Shown piece by piece: positions 25,607 to 33,668 of a stretch of 64,000 nucleotides of DNA (positions within the stretch are counted from its first letter, which is position 1; each line of letters starts with the position of its first letter). The stretch lies in NCBI RefSeq assembly GCF_900184995.1, contig NZ_LT860098.1:129001-193000 (forward strand), read 5' to 3'. Source of the stretch: Konateibacter massiliensis. Lineage in GTDB: Bacteria; Bacillota; Clostridia; Lachnospirales; Lachnospiraceae. The notes beneath the pieces were generated by a model. That model was given only the letters and a program-made list of their open reading frames with translations, had not been told where the DNA came from and did no database searches. Made by a program: the position numbers and the translations under genes.

Positions 25607-27013
25607 TTATTGCGTATATCCCGAACAACGTCTGCATGACCCACACGCTTCCGTTTTCGCTATCTGTGACTCTCTCCACAATCTGTCCGCAACAGGAGCC
25701 CAATTTTCTGCTGTCTCCACACATTTATCGGAAAATTCCTTAGCTGTTTCCAGATTTTGATAGTCTGTACTCTTCGCACCGCTTTTCTCAACGATAGCGG
25801 TAAGTCTGCCCGGATTATCCAGCACCGGACAAGGTCTTAGCATATTGTCATTCCACGGCTGATTATCATGGTATCCCATAAAGAGAGGGGACTGATACGC
25901 CTCCAGCAAGGTCTTTTCTCTTATATTCGAATCCGAGTAATGGATAAAGGCACACGGTTCAATATCTCCGTTTGCGTTGATATGTAAGTAACATCTGCCG
26001 CCCGCAATACATCCGCCGACATATTCTCCGTCATTCCAGAAATCTACTGTAAACAAAGGCTTTGTACTTCTGTACTCGCGGATTTTGTGGTACATCATCT
26101 CTCGCTGCTCTGCGGTTGCCATCAATTCCTTTACCGCACCCTTTCCAACCGGCATATAGGTGAAAAACCATGCAAACTTAGCTCCCATCTCAATCATCTG
26201 ATCAAAATATTCCTCACTTCCAATCACCTCTGCATTGGCACTTGTATAACAGCAGGAAATTCCAAACGGCAGCTTCTTTTCTTTTAAAATGGTCATGGCA
26301 TTTACAATCTTTTGATAGGTTCCGTCTCCACGCCTGGAATCCGTTGCCTCCTCAAAGCCCTCAATGCTGATTGCCGGAACAAAATTTTTCACTCGAAGCA
26401 TCTCGTCTGCAAATGCCTCATCAATTAGCGTTCCGTTTGTAAAGGTTGAAAATACACAATCCGGGTGTTCCTCACAAAGTCGGATAATGTCTTTCTTTCG
26501 AACCATCGGCTCGCCTCCCGTAAACAAATATACATAAGTTCCAAGCTTCACGCCCTGCTTTACGACACTAGCCATCTCCTCATAGGTCAAATTCATATGG
26601 TTGCCATATTCTGCCGCCCAGCAGCCGGTACATTGCAGATTACAGGCACTTGTCGGGTCCATCAGAATTGCCCACGGCACGTTGCAGTTATATTTTTTCT
26701 TGTTTTCCATCTGTCTCTGGTAGCCAAGCAGACAGCCGTTGACGATAAAATTCTCAAATAGGCGATTCCTCACTCCGCTGTCGATATCCTTCCATAAACT
26801 CATAATCAGCTTATACCAATTGCTGTCCTTATTCTCCAATACCTGTCTGACTACACTTCTTTCCTTTTCCAGCGTATTTTTCATGTCGAACCGGTCAAAC
26901 CAGTCGAGTAGCTTTGGCAGATTGGTCTCCGGGTCCTTATCCATATATGCCAATGCCTTTTTCACCGCAAATGCTTCCATACTTTCAATAATAGCCATAT
27001 CTTTTGTCCTCAT
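25607..27013 (-). CDS. Radical SAM/SPASM domain protein
   Basis: 468 residues. An N-terminal all-helical region of about 110 residues precedes the radical SAM core, whose 4Fe-4S motif is CNLQCTGC (about 125-132). FTGGEPMVRK supplies the SAM-binding GGE motif. The C-terminal SPASM-like region has several cysteines (GGCIAGGRCYLHINANGDIEPCAF; then ACGSCRRC at the very end) for auxiliary clusters. SPASM proteins often modify peptides, but others act on small molecules. The neighbours are a 31-residue membrane peptide, a membrane protein and the ATP-grasp fusion, all on one strand. The start follows AAGAAGAAAG, a modest ribosome binding site. Confidence 0.88.
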   Translation of the reverse strand: MRTKDMAIIESMEAFAVKKALAYMDKDPETNLPKLLDWFDRFDMKNTLEKERSVVRQVLENKDSNWYKLIMSLWKDIDSGVRNRLFENFIVNGCLLGYQRQMENKKKYNCNVPWAILMDPTSACNLQCTGCWAAEYGNHMNLTYEEMASVVKQGVKLGTYVYLFTGGEPMVRKKDIIRLCEEHPDCVFSTFTNGTLIDEAFADEMLRVKNFVPAISIEGFEEATDSRRGDGTYQKIVNAMTILKEKKLPFGISCCYTSANAEVIGSEEYFDQMIEMGAKFAWFFTYMPVGKGAVKELMATAEQREMMYHKIREYRSTKPLFTVDFWNDGEYVGGCIAGGRCYLHINANGDIEPCAFIHYSDSNIREKTLLEAYQSPLFMGYHDNQPWNDNMLRPCPVLDNPGRLTAIVEKSGAKSTDYQNLETAKEFSDKCVETAENWAPVADRLWRESQIAKTEACGSCRRCSGYTQ

Positions 27014-27053
27014 TCTTTCTTCTTATGTTTTTGTATCAATTTTCTCTGTTACC

Positions 27054-27416
27054 TTACTTAATAATAGCCCTCTCTTCAAAAAATAAAATTGACTTAGGCT
27101 TTACATCACGGTGGATATCCCTTACGCTTTTTATGCAGTTGACTAACAGATAAAGCATAAAAATCAAAAACAGCATAAAAGCCAGAGAATAAATACCGCC
27201 GCTTACAATTCCCAAAAGCATTCCCGCAAACACGTTGTTTACCAGCTCTAATATGCGTATTCCCCAGCATGCCGCAACGGATAGTATCAAAACCCACAAG
27301 CCTTGATTCGCGTAATATTTCGCATTTTCATCCCCTGGGCAGAATACCAGCGGCAGCCAGAAAAGTGTTCCCGCATAGGCGAGTTCACAGCAAAGCTTTG
27401 AGTGGCGCATACTCAT
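27054..27416 (-). CDS. Small membrane protein of unknown function
   Basis: 120 residues with a short polar start, three or four hydrophobic segments (LAYAGTLFWLPLVFC; GLWVLILSVAACWGIRI; VFAGMLLGIVSGGIYSLAF; LFLIFMLYLLV) and a basic tail. The motif LPLVFCPGDENAKYYANQGLW resembles DUF4870-type or zinc-ribbon-associated membrane proteins, but the assignment is uncertain. The chosen ATG overlaps the stop of the upstream 31-codon gene (TGATG); a Met two codons later, with GAGGGG eight bases upstream, is the alternative. It precedes the radical SAM gene by 40 bases and is likely part of that operon. Confidence 0.65.
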   Translation of the reverse strand: MSMRHSKLCCELAYAGTLFWLPLVFCPGDENAKYYANQGLWVLILSVAACWGIRILELVNNVFAGMLLGIVSGGIYSLAFMLFLIFMLYLLVNCIKSVRDIHRDVKPKSILFFEERAIIK

Positions 27417-27511
27417 CACCCCTCATCTGTCTTTTTCGTCAGCCTATGAATTCCTATCGCTCCTAGCGCGAGTATGATAATACCACTGAGAATCATCATT
27501 ATTTTTTTCAT
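27416..27511 (-). CDS. 31-residue single-pass membrane peptide
   Basis: A short ORF with ATG eight bases after GGAGGT. It encodes MKKIMMILSGIIILALGAIG followed by a basic tail and ends TKKTDEG. One hydrophobic helix (about 4-20) is flanked by Lys/Arg. Its TGA overlaps the ATG of the next gene (TGATG), strong evidence that it is translated. It is the first gene of the radical SAM operon. It could be a membrane anchor peptide or a substrate of the maturase; it has no core with Cys/Ser-rich motifs. Confidence 0.65.
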   Translation of the reverse strand: MKKIMMILSGIIILALGAIGIHRLTKKTDEG

Positions 27512-27607
27512 TGTAATACCTCCATATTTAAAATGTGATGTCTTTGAACTGCTATAGAATACTGCCCGTTTATTTGACTTTATTTAATGAATTGTTAATG
27601 TAATATT

Positions 27608-27638
27608 AAAAAACCGCTTGGAATTATCCAAACGGTTT
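27608..27638 (-). terminator. Terminator of the 27.6-29.4 kb two-component operon
   Basis: Minus strand AAACCGTTTGGA / TCCAAGCGGTTT followed by TTTTTT, nine bases after the kinase stop. It separates the kinase operon from the radical SAM operon. Confidence 0.85.
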
Positions 27639-27647
27639 TCTATAACT

Positions 27648-28709
27648 CTATTCTAACTTTAAATAAATGGTAAACGCAGACCCAATTCCGGGTGAGCTGT
27701 CCACCTTAATTTTTCCTCCAAGCAACGTGATAATCTGTTTTACCAATGCAAGCCCCAAACCATTTCCCGCTGTAGCATGGGAGGTATCTGCCTGATAAAA
27801 CTTATCAAAGATATGTTCTACTGACTTTTTATCCATTCCACAACCAGTGTCTTCCACTGTAATTATTGCAAACTGCTCCTGCTTAATCGCCGTGATATAA
27901 ACTGTTTTACCCTGATCCGTAAATTTCAGGGCATTGGAGAGAAGATTGTTCCACACAATGTCCAGCAGCTCTTCATCACTGCAAATCACAATGCTCTGAT
28001 CCAAATCCGCCTCCAAACTGATATCCTTCTCCTCCCATAACTGCTCAAAGCCAAGGGCACAGCGGCTAAGCTGCTCACTGAGGTTAAACGATTTTGCCTG
28101 AACGCGTATTTTTTGATTTTCCAAACGGCTCATCTGCAAAATATTTGTTATAAGAATGGACATACGCTTTGATGCCTCACCAATTCTTTCTGCATATTCC
28201 CGTCTCTCCTCCTCGCTTAAGTCGCTGCTTTGCAAAATAGTTGCATAATTTTGAATCACAGAAAGAGGCGTTTTCATCTCATGAGAAACGTTGGAAATAA
28301 AATCTTTTTTCAATATTTCAGTACTTGCCAACTCTGCCACCATAATATTAAAATCCTCAAACAAAATCTCGAATTCATCCTTTTTCCCGTCACGTCGTCG
28401 TGACTTAAGCTGAACTGTGAAATCTCCCTGTGTCACCCGCTTTGCCGCATCGATTAGCAGATGCACAGGCTCAAGCAAATATTTTGTATGAAATGCTGAA
28501 AATAAAATAATCAACAGCACACTAATAAATACAAGGTAACCCACCATGGACAACATCGCATAAAATCCTCCGTTGTCCTCATGTTTTACCTGTAAGAAAT
28601 AAATACCGGTGTAACTGCCGCAAATAATAAGCACTACCCAGAACAAAATAATATAATTGCGCAGACTCATGCTCTTTACATTAATGCGGGTATCAGAATA
28701 TTCCTTCAT
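27648..28709 (-). CDS. Sensor histidine kinase (HisKA/HATPase)
   Basis: 353 residues. Two membrane segments (about 17-38 and 52-74) lie close together, followed by HAMP sequence (LLEPVHLLIDAAKRVTQGDF), the H-box FISNVSHEMKTPLSVIQNY (His near 143), N-box WNNLLSNALKF, G1 VEDTGCGMDKK and G2 GNGLGLALVKQ. The tiny extracellular loop suggests sensing within the membrane or through a partner. It overlaps its regulator gene by four bases. A second pair of the same general type, with similar box sequences, sits at 11.5-13.2 kb, so the two systems are likely paralogues. Confidence 0.92.
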   Translation of the reverse strand: MKEYSDTRINVKSMSLRNYIILFWVVLIICGSYTGIYFLQVKHEDNGGFYAMLSMVGYLVFISVLLIILFSAFHTKYLLEPVHLLIDAAKRVTQGDFTVQLKSRRRDGKKDEFEILFEDFNIMVAELASTEILKKDFISNVSHEMKTPLSVIQNYATILQSSDLSEEERREYAERIGEASKRMSILITNILQMSRLENQKIRVQAKSFNLSEQLSRCALGFEQLWEEKDISLEADLDQSIVICSDEELLDIVWNNLLSNALKFTDQGKTVYITAIKQEQFAIITVEDTGCGMDKKSVEHIFDKFYQADTSHATAGNGLGLALVKQIITLLGGKIKVDSSPGIGSAFTIYLKLE

Positions 28710-29377
28710 AGCGTTACCGCCTTATAACCAAGTCCTCTCACCGTCACAATTTGAAAAGAGTCACAGTCCGCAAGCTTGCTTCGCAGATTGGTAATATGGA
28801 CATCCACCGTGCGTAGTCCGCTTTCGCTCTCCAATCCATTGAACTCATCCAAAAGCTGGCTTCTGGTGAATGTCCGTTTTGGATAGGACAGAAGCTTAAA
28901 TAAAATCTGAAATTCGCGGAGTGTCAGCTCAATCGGAACACCAGATATCTCCGCACTGACAGCTTCCTCATCCAAGATCAGATTTCCGATAATCAGCTTC
29001 TTTTGTGCCGCAATATTTGCTCGCCGCAAAAGTGCCTGAATATGTAAAATCAACTCTTCCAAATCAATTGGCTTAACCATATAATCATCAATACCGAGAC
29101 GATATCCTCGTTGTTTGGAAGAGAGATCGTCCTTTGCTGTCATAAACAAAATCGGAATATATTGATTTTGCTGACGAACCATCTGGGCAAATTCAAAGCC
29201 ATCCGTGCCCGGCATCATGATATCAGAAATAATCATATCATACTGCCCTGCGTACAGGCAGTCATATGCTTCCGTCACATTCAGACAGCCGGTCACTTGA
29301 TATTGGTAATTGTTTAAATATCTGCATACAGACTGATTTAAATCTTTATCATCCTCCACAACCAAAATATGTATCAC
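28706..29377 (-). CDS. OmpR/PhoB-family response regulator
   Basis: About 223 residues, read from the GTG that has GAGGAGG eight bases upstream (protein starts MIHILVVEDDKD). The receiver has EDD, IISDIMMPG (phospho-Asp near 52), LFMTA and VKPID. The C-terminal winged helix runs from about 130 (ELTLREFQILFKLLSYPKRTFTR; VHITNLRSKLADC; TVRGLGYKAV). It heads the two-gene operon with the overlapping kinase. Targets are unknown; the radical SAM operon immediately downstream is a candidate by position only. Confidence 0.92.
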   Translation of the reverse strand: MIHILVVEDDKDLNQSVCRYLNNYQYQVTGCLNVTEAYDCLYAGQYDMIISDIMMPGTDGFEFAQMVRQQNQYIPILFMTAKDDLSSKQRGYRLGIDDYMVKPIDLEELILHIQALLRRANIAAQKKLIIGNLILDEEAVSAEISGVPIELTLREFQILFKLLSYPKRTFTRSQLLDEFNGLESESGLRTVDVHITNLRSKLADCDSFQIVTVRGLGYKAVTL

Positions 29378-29461
29378 ACCTTGCACCTCCTCTTTTTTGC
29401 AATATTATATGCTTTTATTGTTAATGATTCATTTGAAAATTGTTTCAGCTTTGTTAATGAC

Positions 29462-29499
29462 AATGAGTGCAGTTGAACTTTGTCTCAACTGCACTCATT
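29462..29499. repeat. Perfect 15-bp inverted repeat
   Basis: AATGAGTGCAGTTGA (29462-29476) is exactly complementary to TCAACTGCACTCATT (29485-29499). It lies between the SDR gene stop and the response-regulator start. As a minus-strand RNA it would form a strong hairpin after the SDR gene, but no U-run follows directly. Confidence 0.7.
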
Positions 29500-29528
29500 A
29501 TAAAAATGGATACATCCGCATTCTTTTA

Positions 29529-30320
29529 TTATATCTTCTTCTGATATCCTTGCAGCTTATACATAATATCTCTCACTAAAAAGCGAGGTGTCACCTTTAT
29601 CCCAATCGTCAACATAGTATTGCGAAAACCATGCACCGCAACCACTCTATTTTTCATCAACTTACGGTAGCCAAACTCTACGACATTCTTAGCCGTTGCC
29701 ATTTTGAACGTCTTAAACAGCTTAGAACTTTCGGCTTCTGCCTTCTCTTCAAAGCCTGTTCTTGTCGGTCCGGGGCAGAGTGCCATCGCATGCACGCCGC
29801 TCCCCTCAAGCTCCTTCGCGATTGCTTCTGTAAATGAAAGAACAAATGCCTTACTTGCAAAATAGCTTGAAAAAAACGGTCCCGGCTGAAATGCCGCCGT
29901 GGATGCCATATTTAAGATATGCCCCTGCCCTCTCTCCATCATCGGCTTCATGAAATATTTTGTCATCTGCATCATGGCAACAATATTTACCTGAACCATT
30001 TCATATTGTTTTTCCCAATCACATTCTGCAAATCTGCCGAAATCACCAAAGCCCGCATTGTTAATAAGCATATTAACCTCAATACCCTTTTCAAGTACTT
30101 CCTCAAAAATTTCAAGTGCCGCATCCTTTTCGGAAAGGTCCTTTGCTATTACTGTAATTTCAAGTTTTTTAGCATATTTCTTTTGGAGCTCTTTCTTTAG
30201 CTGATACAACTTACCCTCACTTCTGGCAACGAGCACCAGACTATATCCTTTTCTTGCCAAAAGATGGGCAAATTCATAGCCCAGCCCACCGGATGCTCCG
30301 GTAATCAATGCTGTTTTCAT
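29529..30320 (-). CDS. Short-chain dehydrogenase/reductase (SDR)
   Basis: 263 residues from MKTALITGASGGLG, preceded by AAGGAGGGAGCC; the frame is open 36 codons further up without a start signal. It has the TGASGGLG cofactor loop, NNAG, the catalytic Ser in MASTAAF and YFASK (Tyr-x3-Lys). The C-terminal region (NRVVAVHGFRNTMLTIGIKVTPRF) resembles the DltE/YqjQ-like group of uncharacterised SDRs. It is the third SDR in this window and stands alone between a chemoreceptor gene and a long hairpin. Confidence 0.88.
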   Translation of the reverse strand: MKTALITGASGGLGYEFAHLLARKGYSLVLVARSEGKLYQLKKELQKKYAKKLEITVIAKDLSEKDAALEIFEEVLEKGIEVNMLINNAGFGDFGRFAECDWEKQYEMVQVNIVAMMQMTKYFMKPMMERGQGHILNMASTAAFQPGPFFSSYFASKAFVLSFTEAIAKELEGSGVHAMALCPGPTRTGFEEKAEAESSKLFKTFKMATAKNVVEFGYRKLMKNRVVAVHGFRNTMLTIGIKVTPRFLVRDIMYKLQGYQKKI

Positions 30321-30390
30321 ATTGTGGCTCCCTCCTTTTTGTTTACCATTATTATACTTTATGGAAGCCGTTATGCAAGCTTTAACTTTT

Positions 30391-31860
30391 TTACATCTGA
30401 ATATTTGCCGTCTGCTCCAACTTTTCACTTGCGTACTGCAGCTCTTTCATCAATCCGAATATATCTTTTATACTGCTGCCTTGCTCTGTTATGGTTGCCA
30501 GCATTTCTTCCGTGAAAGCAGATTGCTCCTCTGAAATACCCGCAATGCTTTCCGTTTCTTCCTGTATCTGCTTAAATGTTTTGGCAGTATTTTGAAACAT
30601 CCTCAATTCCTCAGCTACTTTTTCATCAATCTTTAAAAATGCGGCTTGTATTTTGTCAAAGCTTTCACTTACCTCACTTGCCAGCATCCCACCGTTTTTT
30701 ACCGCTATGTTGCCGCTTTGCGCCTCGACACATGCTGCCTTTGTCTTATCCTTGATTTCTGCTATTATATTGCCGATGAATCCGACCATTTCCTGACTTT
30801 GTTCTGCCAGTTTTCTGACCTCATCTGCCACAACAGCAAAGCCCTTTCCCTGTTCTCCTGCTCGTGCCGCTTCAATTGCCGCATTCAGGGATAACAGGTT
30901 TGTCTGCTCCGCAATCTGAACAATGCCTTTTAGAAACTCCGTTACTTCTTCCATACTGCTTTCCAGCTCTGTCACTGTTGACAAAGATTTGCTTACTGCA
31001 TTGTCTATTAACGCCATTTGGTCACACATCTTTACAATTTTTTGGGAACTGCCTGTCACAATCTCGGACGTCGCAGCGGATACAGCCGACATTTCGTTTG
31101 AAATCTGCATATTTTGAGAAAGCTTTAAATCAGTCTCGGTAATCATGCTGTTAATCCCTGCAATGCTTGCCGCCTGTTCTGCAACACCTCTGGCAACCTC
31201 CTCCACTGTGGTGACAATTCCGTTGCTCAGTTCAGACACAGAGCTCAGATTTTCATTACAGCCTGTGATGTCCCTTCTAAGCGCCGAGGTATTTACATTG
31301 ACACTTGTAATGGTCTCCTGCAACTGCTCTAATATACTATTTGCCCTTTTCTCTTTTTCAATTGCCGCGTCAATTAACTCACTGCCCCATTTTGTCACAA
31401 AATACATTGCAACTACAGCAAACAAAAACACTCCCAATATTACAACCAGTGCCCCGTCATCAAAACTATTGACCAGATTCATTACCAACGCCGCCATTGT
31501 CATAACCGCAAATAGCAGATAAGACTTTACATTAAAGTACATGCTGCTTAAAATAACAACCAACAACAACAGATATATCATATGTACCTGTGTCTCTTTT
31601 TCCATTGTTTTATATTGGATAATTAAAAATATCAACGTAGAGCATTGTAAAAAATAACTGGATAAAACAGCATATTTCTTTTTAAAGAACAAAACAGTGG
31701 CGATTATAAGCAGAAAAGATAACGGAATTAATGCCATGCTTACTGTAAAATTTCCGGTAAATACGATTACACCGCTATTTAACAGAAGACATATCCATAA
31801 AATTATCACCAAGATTTTATTCACTCTATCCCTATGCCGTTCCAAAATACTTACATTCAT
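30391..31860 (-). CDS. Methyl-accepting chemotaxis-type receptor without extracellular sensor
   Basis: 489 residues from [11 protein letters not shown], after GAGGAGAAAAAG. Six closely spaced membrane segments (about 15-165) replace the usual periplasmic ligand domain, and no HAMP is evident. The cytoplasmic signalling coiled coil follows, with the conserved hairpin tip [24 protein letters not shown]. It would relay to CheA/CheW, but no chemotaxis partners are in the window. It ends the run of same-strand genes starting with the glycosidases and follows the HPr-like gene by 19 bases, so it may sense sugar uptake at the membrane. Confidence 0.88.
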   Translation of the reverse strand: MNVSILERHRDRVNKILVIILWICLLLNSGVIVFTGNFTVSMALIPLSFLLIIATVLFFKKKYAVLSSYFLQCSTLIFLIIQYKTMEKETQVHMIYLLLLVVILSSMYFNVKSYLLFAVMTMAALVMNLVNSFDDGALVVILGVFLFAVVAMYFVTKWGSELIDAAIEKEKRANSILEQLQETITSVNVNTSALRRDITGCNENLSSVSELSNGIVTTVEEVARGVAEQAASIAGINSMITETDLKLSQNMQISNEMSAVSAATSEIVTGSSQKIVKMCDQMALIDNAVSKSLSTVTELESSMEEVTEFLKGIVQIAEQTNLLSLNAAIEAARAGEQGKGFAVVADEVRKLAEQSQEMVGFIGNIIAEIKDKTKAACVEAQSGNIAVKNGGMLASEVSESFDKIQAAFLKIDEKVAEELRMFQNTAKTFKQIQEETESIAGISEEQSAFTEEMLATITEQGSSIKDIFGLMKELQYASEKLEQTANIQM

Positions 31861-31879
31861 CTTTTTCTCCTCGCGTATT

Positions 31880-32110
31880 TTAGTTTTCCAAAAAGTCCGA
31901 CAATATTTCATAATCACTTTCGTTCATGCACACAATCTTTCCTCTCGCTATCAAGGAGGCATCATTTGCCAGTGATTGCAGAAGCATAGCAGAGAGTAAA
32001 GACTTTAAATTTAACACATCACCTTCCTCTGTTTTGAAAAACACATCTTCCTTGCACATTTTAGAATAACTCAATAGTTCCACTAATTTTGCATCTTCTT
32101 TTAACCGCAT
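31880..32110 (-). CDS. HPr-like protein lacking the active-site histidine
   Basis: 76 residues. The part [23 protein letters not shown] and the end [13 protein letters not shown] align by eye with HPr strand 2, the regulatory-serine helix (N-x-KS) and the C-terminal helix. The segment that carries the phospho-His in HPr (GLHARPA) is missing, so it cannot pass phosphate in the PTS. The KS pair matches the HPr Ser-46 site, so regulation by HPr kinase-like phosphorylation is conceivable. It lies between the GPH transporter (46 bases) and the chemoreceptor (19 bases), suggesting a link between sugar import and signalling. The assignment rests on remote similarity. Confidence 0.5.
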   Translation of the reverse strand: MRLKEDAKLVELLSYSKMCKEDVFFKTEEGDVLNLKSLLSAMLLQSLANDASLIARGKIVCMNESDYEILSDFLEN

Positions 32111-32156
32111 ATAATTCCCTCTTTCCTTCTTTGCTTATTTTTATCGTTCCCTTTGC

Positions 32157-33560
32157 TTACGCCTTACCTTCCGCTTCCTTTCGTCGTTTTGCAAGATCCT
32201 TCGTAATTTCAGCCTGTTTGCTTTCCGTCAAATCAAACCACAGCACCGAAAGCATCAATACCGCAAAGACAGCCGGGATAACACTCATTACCATTTTTAA
32301 GCCCATAATCGTAAAATTGCTTTGTACTGCTGCACCCTCCGCGTATCCAAACACATGCAATGCTCCTGCCGCAATCGCACCTGACAAGGCCGTGGCAAGG
32401 GTCTGCAAAAAGCCTTGAAAAGAGCTCATAAATCCATTGATATTCATACCTGTCTTCCATTCTGTATAGTCAATTGCAGCAGGCATCATTGTTCCCTGTG
32501 CCGGATTGGCAAGTCCGCTGAAGAAGCCCATACATGCTACCGTAAATAGGTAAACTCCCATTCCGACCTGGGTCTTCGGCAAAATGATAACAACAGCCAT
32601 TGACGCAATTGTGACAATTACAAACATAACAAGATTCTTTTTAATTCCTACACGTTTTGTAAATTTTGAACTTAAAATAACACCAACAAGTGTAGGCAGC
32701 AACGCAATGATACCGGAAATTGTCAGCAGCATATCGTTGTCAAAATAATATTTAAAATAATAAATCTGTACTCCGTTTCTCAAACCGGTTGTGATATTGA
32801 TACCAAAAGCAAAAATATATACAATGATTGCTGTCCGGTTTGTCAGGACCGCACCCAGCATTTTCCCAAGCTTTGGACCTTTTTCACCTTTTTTAGGCTG
32901 GGTAATATAACGTTCCTTTATCACAACATTCTGCCATATCGCAATCAGTATACTAAGCACCATGATTGCTCCCATAACAACGGAAAAACCTTTTGCATCA
33001 TCACCGCCTCCAATTAACTTATATAGCGGCTGCACACCTATCTGTGCCAGCAGCGCACCTGCCATAATTGTAAAATATCCAAGCTGTCCCAATGACAATC
33101 TGTCCTCAATTTTCTTTGTAACAACAGGCAAAATCGCATTTACGGGCGCTCCTATCATAGACAGGAAAAGACTGTATAACGTATATGTAACCGTAACATA
33201 GAAAAGCTTTCCGGTCGCCCCCATATCAAATGTTGTAAAAGTTAAAAATCCGAATATTCCCATAAATAATCCGGTTGCAACCAGCCATGGCTTATATTTT
33301 CCCCACGGTGTTGTCAGCTTATCCATCATTATGCCAAAAAAAGGAGTTATCACTGCATCCACGACACGTACTACAAGAAATAAAACCGCCACATATCCGG
33401 CATTGATCTTCATAACATCGGTATAGAAGAAAAGCAGGAATAGCTGGATAACCTGAATATGAAAGGTTCCCATACCATTATTGACGCTGCACGCCAGCTT
33501 TTCTCCAAGTGAAACTTTTTCATTGTCTATCTCTGTACTTCTATTTTTGTTATTCTTCAT
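32157..33560 (-). CDS. GPH-family sugar:cation symporter (MelB-like)
   Basis: 467 residues and twelve predicted membrane helices. Family marks are VVDAVITPFFGIMMDK with the cation-site Asp pattern, the loop TPWGKYKPWLVATG, and the second-half repeat SSKFTKRVGIKKN. GPH symporters import oligosaccharides or glycosides with Na+ or H+. It is encoded downstream of four glycoside hydrolases on the same strand, 108 bases after the GH106-like gene, so it is the likely importer for their substrate. That gap carries a small frame with an AGGAGG site but no gene I can defend. Confidence 0.93.
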   Translation of the reverse strand: MKNNKNRSTEIDNEKVSLGEKLACSVNNGMGTFHIQVIQLFLLFFYTDVMKINAGYVAVLFLVVRVVDAVITPFFGIMMDKLTTPWGKYKPWLVATGLFMGIFGFLTFTTFDMGATGKLFYVTVTYTLYSLFLSMIGAPVNAILPVVTKKIEDRLSLGQLGYFTIMAGALLAQIGVQPLYKLIGGGDDAKGFSVVMGAIMVLSILIAIWQNVVIKERYITQPKKGEKGPKLGKMLGAVLTNRTAIIVYIFAFGINITTGLRNGVQIYYFKYYFDNDMLLTISGIIALLPTLVGVILSSKFTKRVGIKKNLVMFVIVTIASMAVVIILPKTQVGMGVYLFTVACMGFFSGLANPAQGTMMPAAIDYTEWKTGMNINGFMSSFQGFLQTLATALSGAIAAGALHVFGYAEGAAVQSNFTIMGLKMVMSVIPAVFAVLMLSVLWFDLTESKQAEITKDLAKRRKEAEGKA

Positions 33561-33668
33561 CTTGCTCTTCCTTCCTTAATACACCATTTTTATAAATCAG
33601 CTTCTTTAATATCACATGCTCCTTATAAAGTCCTCTGCCCTCATAAAGGCACCTCCTCTTTTTAAACA

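Noticed and set aside
25518-25724. 68-codon frame overlapping the end of the radical SAM gene
   Set aside because: It runs in another frame through the cysteine-rich end of the radical SAM gene and has no ribosome binding site; the part beyond the gene is AT-rich and short.
33561-33668. Short ORF between the GPH transporter and the GH106-like gene
   Set aside because: AGGAGG precedes a 10-codon ATG frame only, and no conserved feature or coupling supports it.
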